Below, piece by piece: positions 59,277 through 64,000 of a stretch of DNA of 64,000 nt (its first letter is position 1; each line of letters begins with the position of its first letter). Under the pieces are notes generated by a model, which did not search any database, was not told the origin of the DNA, and was given only the letters and a program-made list of their open reading frames with translations. The translations under genes were made by a program, and so were the position numbers. Source of the DNA: Bog-473 sp049513455 (GTDB lineage: Bacteria; Actinomycetota; Acidimicrobiia; Acidimicrobiales; RAAP-2); the NCBI GenBank assembly GCA_049513455.1, contig JBEKWB010000003.1, forward strand, positions 45,715-109,714. The letters run 5' to 3'.

Positions 59277-60011
59277 CCCCGAGACGGCGGGGTTCCCGGG
59301 CCCTGTCGTCAGGTACACCAGGACTTCGAGCGTGCCCGAGTCCGCCGTGGTGACAAACCCGCCCAGGCTCGGGTTGGCGATGTCCCATTGCGCGAACGCG
59401 ATCGGGAGATCGGCCAGGGCGTAGATCCCGTCGGCCGTCCGCTCAGCGGTGAGCGAGAAACTCACGTCGCGGCTGACCCCGTGCAAGTCAAGGGTCCCCG
59501 CAGCCTTATAGGTGGCCTTGGCGCCGACCGGGGGTACGGTTCCGAGGGCGACAGGGGTGGTCAACGTCAACGTTGCGGTGGGGTACTTGGCCACGTCCAT
59601 GATCCGGCCGTCGAACTGCGCATTGCGCTGGCTCTGGTCGCTGACGACACTCGCCATGTCAACAGTGAAGGTCCCCGACGTGACCTCGTTGTTCACAATC
59701 GTGATCGATCCCCAGATCTTTGACGTCCTACCCACGGCGGTCGCATGCTGACCCACCAGCACTTCGGACACCCGGTACCCCGCTTCCGAACCCGATCCGA
59801 CGTGATATGTCCCGTCCACCTCGCCGGACGCCGTGGACGTTCCCGAAGACGTCGACGTCGTGGTCCTGGTGCCGGACGTGGGCAGTGAGAGCTTGGCGGG
59901 AGCCGGACCCTCGATGAAGTGGATATAGATGAAAGGACCGGCGACCCCGAGCACAACGAGGACGGCAACGCCACCGATCAGCCACTTCCAACGCCTCTTC
60001 ATGGACCACAT
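59178..60011 (-). CDS. YceI-family protein with N-terminal membrane anchor
   Basis: A 277-aa protein. An N-terminal helix (WKWLIGGVAVLVVLGVAGPFIYI) anchors it; a Ser/Thr linker leads to a YceI lipocalin-like domain (about 65-245: VDGTYHVGSGSEAGYRVSEVL, SGTFTVDMASVVSDQSQRNAQFDGRIMD, ATYKAAGTLDLHGVSRDVSF). YceI proteins bind polyisoprenoid lipids such as quinones. The tail has a run of eight Gly. ATG 60011 or 60002 may start it. Its 3' end overlaps the cytochrome b gene on the other strand by 99 bases. A role in quinone handling next to a cytochrome b is an inference. Confidence 0.9.
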   Translation of the reverse strand: MWSMKRRWKWLIGGVAVLVVLGVAGPFIYIHFIEGPAPAKLSLPTSGTRTTTSTSSGTSTASGEVDGTYHVGSGSEAGYRVSEVLVGQHATAVGRTSKIWGSITIVNNEVTSGTFTVDMASVVSDQSQRNAQFDGRIMDVAKYPTATLTLTTPVALGTVPPVGAKATYKAAGTLDLHGVSRDVSFSLTAERTADGIYALADLPIAFAQWDIANPSLGGFVTTADSGTLEVLVYLTTGPGNPAVSGSGLSSTAGGGGGGGGPVTVPSTTVPKITIPSG

Positions 60012-60222
60012 TGTGGGCGGTCGACGTGTGGGCGGGCTGTGATGCACCCTGTAAGGCTGCAGTGCGCCGGACGCGGCCGGGCGCGCCACGAATACCGGTG
60101 GAAAGCCCCTACAATGGGGGGTGAAAAGGGAGTTCCGGCATGCACACTGAATGGATGAACCCGTTGCTCGGTCACGCCGAGCGTGGTGGGTCGATACCGA
60201 TCGTCCGAGACGGGAGTCGGGC

Positions 60223-60447
60223 ATGACCGGTGTGTGGTCCCTCGTCTACATCGCCTCACTCGTGCTGGTCATCTGGGCAATTGTCGACCTGGCCCGTCGC
60301 CCGGCCGCTGCACTTCCTCCCGGGCGAAAGGTCCTTTGGATCGTCGGCCTCGTCGCAGGCTGGTTTATCTTCGGGCTCGTTGGAGCGATCATCGCCGTCG
60401 TCTACCTGGCCGGGCCCCGCAAACGGCTGAACCAGGGCGGCTACTGA
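60223..60447 (+). CDS. PLDc_N-domain small membrane protein
   Basis: A 74-aa two-helix membrane protein: VWSLVYIASLVLVIWAIVDLARRP and KVLWIVGLVAGWFIFGLVGAIIAVVYLAGPR. It matches the phospholipase D N-terminal transmembrane domain, which also occurs alone in many actinobacteria; no activity is known for the stand-alone form. ATG 60223 has GGGAG 8 bases upstream, and the longer frame from 60151 is not needed. It converges with the CoA-transferase gene at 60518. Confidence 0.85.
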   Translation: MTGVWSLVYIASLVLVIWAIVDLARRPAAALPPGRKVLWIVGLVAGWFIFGLVGAIIAVVYLAGPRKRLNQGGY

Positions 60448-60517
60448 CCGCGTCACGCGCCTGGTCCGCCGCTGTCGCGGCCGGTCTTGTCGGGACCGGC
60501 TGACCTCGGCGGAACTG

Positions 60518-61672
60518 TCACATCCCATCGGCCCGGATGACGCCGGACGCGGCCAGGGCATCGATCTCGGGCTCGTTCAGATGGAGTAGGTCCCGCAGGA
60601 CGTCGCGGGTGTCGGCCCCGATGCCTTTCGCCGGCCCGGCGATCCTGATTTCCGCCGCCGATGAGCGCCATGGCGCCGCGGGGGCGCGCACGCCGGGCGC
60701 GGCCATGCCGAGGACCTGGCGCTCTTCCGCCCACTCCGAGGCCAGGAGCGTCGTGGAACGCTGCACGACCGTGCACACCAGACCGTCGGCTGCGAGCGCG
60801 GCCTGGAGCGCAGTGGCATCCGCAAAGCGACGAACGGCCTCCGCTACGTTCGCACTCGCAGTGTGCTCGTCCGCGGGCGGCACGCCCGGTTCCGCTCCCA
60901 ACGATGCCATCCATCGTCCGTAGAGGCGCAAGGGGTTGCCGACGAGACAGACGGTCTCCCCGCTGGCCAGCGTCACGACCGGATAGGTCCAGGTATCGAA
61001 CTCACGTGGTCCGTCGTACTCGAGGAGGTCCATCACAACCTGATCGCTCGCGTACAGGAGGACCTCGGCCAGCGCCACGTCGAGATGCTGACCGGCCCCG
61101 GTGCGCTCCCGCTGGTACAACGCGGCGCACACGGCGCTGACGCCGAAATAGCCGCTGTAGAGATCGGCGTGCTGGTGGACTTCGGGCACCGGTGGTTGCC
61201 CGCGCAACCGTGCCGCCACTTCGATGGTGCCACCTTCGGCGTGCAGGAGGGGCGCATGGGCGCGCCTCTCCGACCAGACGCCGCTCTGACCGAAACCACT
61301 TATGGAGAGGTAGACGAGCCGTGGATTCCGCGCCGCCATTGCCACGTACCCGAGCCCGCGACCGGTGAGGACGCCGGGCCGGAAGTTCTCGATGAGGACG
61401 TCACTCTGCTCGGCCATGCGGGCGACCAATTCCGCACCGGCGGCGGTGCGGATGTCCGCGCACGCATGGCGCTTCCCGGCATTCATCTGCGCGTACAGGG
61501 CCCCGATGCCGTTGACGATCGGAGGCACGGTACGGCAGAGGTCACCTCCGGGTGATTCGATCTTCACGACCTCGGCGCCCAGGTCCGCGAGAACCCGGCC
61601 ACAAGCCGGTCCGGCAATGATCTGCGACAGGTCCAGGACGCGCACTCCTTCGAGTGGTCGGGGTAAGGGCAT
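60518..61672 (-). CDS. CaiB/BaiF-type (family III) CoA transferase
   Basis: A 384-aa family III enzyme that moves CoA between acyl-CoA and free acid. Motifs: PLEGVRVLDLSQIIAGPACGRVLADLGAEVVKIE at the N-terminus, VLIENFRPGVL, LSISGFGQSG, and HQHADLYSGYFGVSAVCAAL with the catalytic Asp (near 169). The large and small domains are complete at normal length. Substrates may be steroid, bile-acid-like or aromatic acyl groups; none can be assigned. It is divergent from the TIGR03084 gene at 61728, with 55 bases between. Confidence 0.92.
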   Translation of the reverse strand: MPLPRPLEGVRVLDLSQIIAGPACGRVLADLGAEVVKIESPGGDLCRTVPPIVNGIGALYAQMNAGKRHACADIRTAAGAELVARMAEQSDVLIENFRPGVLTGRGLGYVAMAARNPRLVYLSISGFGQSGVWSERRAHAPLLHAEGGTIEVAARLRGQPPVPEVHQHADLYSGYFGVSAVCAALYQRERTGAGQHLDVALAEVLLYASDQVVMDLLEYDGPREFDTWTYPVVTLASGETVCLVGNPLRLYGRWMASLGAEPGVPPADEHTASANVAEAVRRFADATALQAALAADGLVCTVVQRSTTLLASEWAEERQVLGMAAPGVRAPAAPWRSSAAEIRIAGPAKGIGADTRDVLRDLLHLNEPEIDALAASGVIRADGM

Positions 61673-61727
61673 TCACCCACCATAGGAGGACCGGCGTCGG
61701 GAATCACGCCGATCCGCATCTACGATC

Positions 61728-62459
61728 GTGCCCATCGATCCGCTCCTCCTCACCGATCTGGCCGACGAACAGGCCTCGCTCGACCGGCTGCTCACGCCGC
61801 TCCCGGCGGCCGAATGGGTTCGGTGCACCCCGGCTCCGGGCTGGACCATCGCCGATCAGGTCGGGCACCTCGCCGTGAGCGAACGGGCGGCCGCGCTGGC
61901 GCTGGCGGGACGGAGCGACGAGGTCTTCGGAGGCCGGGCTAAAGGACCGACCGGGCGCGAAGGCGAGCCGGCGGCCCTGCTGGACGCGTGGCGCACCGCC
62001 CGGGCCGCCACCCTGGCCGCGTTCGCCCCACTCGGTGACCGGGACCGCGTGGTCTGGGGAGCCGGACCCATGAGCGCACGCTCGTTCGCCGAGGCGCGCC
62101 TGATGGAGACCTGGGCCCATGGCCTCGACTGCTATGCCGCCCTGGACATCGCACCGGTCGACACCGATCGACTGCGACGGATCGCAGGGTTGGGCCTCCG
62201 CGCCCTCCCCTACGCCTTCAGCCTCACAAAAGACCCACCTCCCGGCGACGTACGGAACATCGCACTCGACCTCCGGGGACCCGACGGAACGCAGTGGCGG
62301 TACGGGCCGTCCGGAACCGTCGACGTCATCTCGGGCGCCGCCGGTGAATGGTGCCGGGTGGTGACGAGGCGCTGCCGGGCGGAGGACACCTCGTTGCGGG
62401 CGGGCACGCCGCTGGCAGCGTTGGCCCTCAAGGTGGCGCGGGCATACCTTGCAGACTGA
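61728..62459 (+). CDS. TIGR03084-family (mycothiol-dependent DinB-like) metal-binding protein
   Basis: A 243-aa four-helix protein of the maleylpyruvate isomerase/DinB superfamily, matching TIGR03084. The metal site is formed by His in WTIADQVGHLAVSERAA and by the helix LMETWAHGLDCYAAL (H-x3-D/C region). The C-terminal part (YAFSLTKDPPPGDVRNIALDLRGPDG to VVTRRCRAEDTSL) is the family's ligand domain. The start is GTG 61728. Members may use mycothiol; the reaction is unknown. It is adjacent and divergent to the CoA transferase, a pairing that fits an acyl-CoA catabolic locus. Confidence 0.87.
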   Translation: MPIDPLLLTDLADEQASLDRLLTPLPAAEWVRCTPAPGWTIADQVGHLAVSERAAALALAGRSDEVFGGRAKGPTGREGEPAALLDAWRTARAATLAAFAPLGDRDRVVWGAGPMSARSFAEARLMETWAHGLDCYAALDIAPVDTDRLRRIAGLGLRALPYAFSLTKDPPPGDVRNIALDLRGPDGTQWRYGPSGTVDVISGAAGEWCRVVTRRCRAEDTSLRAGTPLAALALKVARAYLAD

Positions 62460-62518
62460 GTGACCACTCCTCGCGACCGCGCGCCCGTCGGGCCGCCGAC
62501 ATGACCGGTCCGGGCCGA

Positions 62519-63142
62519 TCAGATCTCCGGGATCCGCGGCTCGCGCCACATGCGCCAGATCGGAGGGCTCCCGGACGCAGACGGGATCTGATGGATCACC
62601 TTGAAACCGAAGCGGGCATAGAGGGGAACATTCCTCTCCTTGGAGGACTCGAGGTACGCGGGCTCCCCGGCCTCGTCAATCTGCGTGAGCATCGCCCGCA
62701 ACAACACGGATCCCACTCCCTGACCCTGTCTCTCGGGTGCGGTGCCGAGGGTGAAGAGATACCAGTGCGGCTCCGTCGGGTGGAGCCCCTCCACCGTGAA
62801 CAGCAGTTTCAACGCGCCGATCGTGTGGGGGCTGAGGAGAAAGGGAGCGGTTGGCAGGAGCTGGAGCAACTCGAGTACGGGATGGCGCACGCGGCCGGGC
62901 GGGCCCCACAACGCAGCGCCACTGAGATCCTCGGTCACGTACACATGACGGTGCGGCAGGTAGTTGTGCCGGAGCTCGGACGTGAAGAAGGAGTGGAGGC
63001 CAAAGTGGCGGCGGCGAGGCCCGGCGAACATGTAATTCGACACCGGATCGTCGTCGAACGCCCGAACCAGCATGCTCGTGATGGACGGAATGTCAGAGAG
63101 TGTCGCAGGACGGACGATCGGGGTGCCTGGACGGGTCTGCAC
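62519..63142 (-). CDS. GNAT-family N-acetyltransferase
   Basis: A 207-aa acetyltransferase. The N-terminus IVRPATLSDIPSITSMLVRAFDDDPVSNYMF resembles the GNAT subgroup with ML..AF.DDP motifs. HWYLFTLGTAPERQGQGVGSVLLRAML is motif A (acetyl-CoA binding) and AYLESSKERNVPLYARFGFKVIHQI is motif B. GTG 63142 starts it, only 8 bases from the ATG of the divergent Gfo/Idh remnant. The acceptor is unknown. Confidence 0.88.
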   Translation of the reverse strand: MQTRPGTPIVRPATLSDIPSITSMLVRAFDDDPVSNYMFAGPRRRHFGLHSFFTSELRHNYLPHRHVYVTEDLSGAALWGPPGRVRHPVLELLQLLPTAPFLLSPHTIGALKLLFTVEGLHPTEPHWYLFTLGTAPERQGQGVGSVLLRAMLTQIDEAGEPAYLESSKERNVPLYARFGFKVIHQIPSASGSPPIWRMWREPRIPEI

Positions 63143-63150
63143 TCCCTCGG

Positions 63151-63560
63151 ATGGTAGCGGCCGAGGGCGTAGCGGTCATCGGGCACGGGATGGGCGGGGC
63201 GCTCTTCCACGCGCCGTTCATTGCCGCAGACCCCAGACTCGACGGACCGCGGTGCTCACCACAAACGCCGAGCGCCAGCGCGCCGTCCTCTCCCGGTACC
63301 CCGGTACCGCTGTCCTCGGGCGCACCGAGGATCTTCTGGACCGCCTGGGCGATATCGATCTCGTCGTCATATCGACACCGAACGCCACCCATGCGAGTCT
63401 GGCTGAGGCGGTGCTCTCGCATGCAAAGCCGGTCACGGACAGGGATCGTCGCTCCCCCGGCGACATGATCGGGCAAGGCCCCCCATCTCTCGTCGTTCAG
63501 CCTATTGCCAACCGGCCAAAAGCGAGCGCTCAGGTTAGCGTTCGAGCCCTTAGCCACTAG
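63151..63560 (+). pseudogene. Gfo/Idh/MocA-type oxidoreductase remnant, frameshifted and truncated
   Basis: From ATG 63151 the frame reads GVAVIGHGMGGALFHAPFIAADPRL, the family's NAD-binding start. The continuation RRTAVLTTNAERQRAVLSRYPGT, then DIDLVVISTPNATHASLAEAVLSHAKPV, is in another frame; one missing base near 63236 explains it. After AKPV (about 63440) family similarity stops where VDKPF and the C-terminal domain of about 200 residues are expected, and a stop follows at 63560. So it carries both a frameshift and a 3' deletion and is clearly non-functional. Confidence 0.85.
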
Positions 63561-63799
63561 CCCGGGATCATAAGAAACGTCGTCGCCCAGGCGGAAAGGA
63601 TCGTCTCGGAAACAGGGGCAATGGGCGCAATGCGGCGTCGTGCGCGCGTGAGACCTTTGGAGCCTATTTCGTGCTCGCTTCGTCTCCCCTACGACTGCTT
63701 TTATTCGCTTTTGTTCGCTGGACGGACCTCGCCGGCGTCGACCGTCCGGACCCTTCCGTTTCCAGGGGATCAATCGACGCGAATACGTGCCACCTGCTA
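63561..63799. other. AT-richer non-coding interval
   Basis: About 240 bases between the Gfo/Idh remnant and the CIRCE-like promoter. The composition is less GC-rich than its surroundings around 63670-63720, with TTCGCTTTT-type direct repeats. No gene with a ribosome site is visible. The truncation point of the remnant lies just upstream, so this may be sequence brought in or left by a deletion. Confidence 0.45.
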
Positions 63800-63828
63800 T
63801 TGCACTCGGTTATCGCGAGTGCGATAAT
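63800..63828 (+). promoter_or_regulatory. CIRCE-like element overlapping a strong promoter
   Basis: GCACTC (63802-63807), nine bases, then GAGTGC (63817-63822) matches the inner arms and exact spacing of the HrcA-binding CIRCE element (TTAGCACTC-N9-GAGTGCTAA). TTGCAC (63800-63805), 17 bases and GATAAT (63823-63828) form a near-consensus promoter over it. A second palindrome, TTATCGC-GAGT-GCGATAA (63810-63827), overlaps both. HrcA control is likely by analogy; the outer arms differ from consensus. Confidence 0.6.
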
Positions 63829-63923
63829 ACGGCTTGACCTGGCACTGTCCACGGTTTTGCTGTTCGTAGTTGTACGACTCAGGTACCGCTCGATGGTACG
63901 ACCGAGGAAGGAGTGTCATCGCC

Positions 63924-64000
63924 GTGGTGGTGCAGAGTCACAACGCGGGGTCGGCGACACGAGAAGCCGACAGGGCGGGCGTCGACGATCTTTGGTCCCG
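63924..64000 (+). CDS. start of a gene running out of the window, possibly a sigma factor
   Basis: Three consecutive GTG codons begin at 63924, with GGAAGGAG about 11 bases upstream. The visible 25 codons end ...EADRAGVDDLWSR. The D-x-L-W-x-R pattern resembles the start of FliA/WhiG-type sigma factors (DELWRxYK), a weak basis. The gene lies about 95 bases downstream of the CIRCE-like promoter. It is not GroES, the most usual CIRCE-controlled product. Confidence 0.4.
   Translation, partial: MVVQSHNAGSATREADRAGVDDLWS

Noticed and set aside
1..64000. CRISPR arrays, tRNA, rRNA, prophage or plasmid functions
   Set aside because: No regularly spaced repeats with unique spacers, no RNA-gene folds and no phage or replication genes were seen.

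Overview
The window is high-GC (roughly two thirds G+C) actinobacterial DNA. The gene families point to the class Acidimicrobiia or a close relative: a GlgE-pathway locus with fused trehalose synthase-maltokinase, a secreted protein built from YWLVASDGGVFSFGD repeats, DUF4331, paired flavin-dependent luciferase-like oxidoreductases, Rieske/amidohydrolase catabolic genes, TTC38-like and TIGR03084 proteins, and a DevS-like GAF histidine kinase. This taxonomic call is an inference from family content. No rRNA, tRNA, CRISPR array or prophage was found.

Layout. 1-7544 (minus): malQ (cut by the window edge), treS-mak and glgE, chained by 4-base start/stop overlaps, for alpha-glucan, trehalose and maltose-1-phosphate metabolism. 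8146-8676 (plus): a 20-codon leader ORF with a perfect Shine-Dalgarno, an RNA with several hairpins, five 15-bp tandem repeats and a 74-aa protein gene. 8744-14899 (minus): MarR/MFS exporter pair, maf, a His-rich conserved protein, DUF4331, a Tat-exported small protein and a six-repeat secreted protein. 15069-25060: housekeeping and accessory enzymes (SirB1-like, OsmC, beta-carbonic anhydrase, TTC38-like, two NTF2-fold proteins, two LLM oxidoreductases, GNAT, zinc peptidase, a frameshifted 6PGDH-like dehydrogenase). 25074-42540: FUSC membrane protein, a Rieske/amidohydrolase operon with a divergent TetR, glucose-6-phosphate dehydrogenase, a frameshifted csbD, quinone oxidoreductase, HtrA-type protease, a second amidohydrolase divergent from an SDR, a GAF histidine kinase broken by a 7-bp duplication, and a zinc alcohol dehydrogenase.

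42586-53119: FtsH, three MFS carriers, an ABC exporter pair, MscS and a secreted protein. 53120-59276 (plus): a membrane redox module (Thr-rich anchor, a 15-codon coupling ORF, ferric-reductase-like membrane protein, NuoF-like flavoprotein, 3Fe-4S ferredoxin), a TnpB element, then a cytochrome b6-like protein. 59178-64000: YceI, PLDc_N protein, CoA transferase, TIGR03084 protein, GNAT, a decayed Gfo/Idh gene, a CIRCE-like promoter and the start of a final gene.

How it fits together. TreS interconverts trehalose and maltose, Mak phosphorylates maltose, GlgE polymerises maltose-1-phosphate and MalQ remodels the glucan. The two amidohydrolase/Rieske/SDR loci look like parts of one ring-oxidising catabolic programme, because both divergent promoter regions carry the same 13-bp element. 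The 53-59 kb genes look like an electron-transfer chain joining soluble reductant to membrane haem.

Oddities. Four genes carry single frame interruptions (24825, 32810, 41055, 63236). One is clearly a 7-bp tandem duplication. The other three are 1-nt changes that could be real mutations or assembly errors. The best leads for undescribed biology are the leader-peptide locus at 8.1-8.7 kb, the CIRCE-like promoter at 63.8 kb, the nested inverted-repeat structure at 17.05 kb and the redox module at 53-59 kb.
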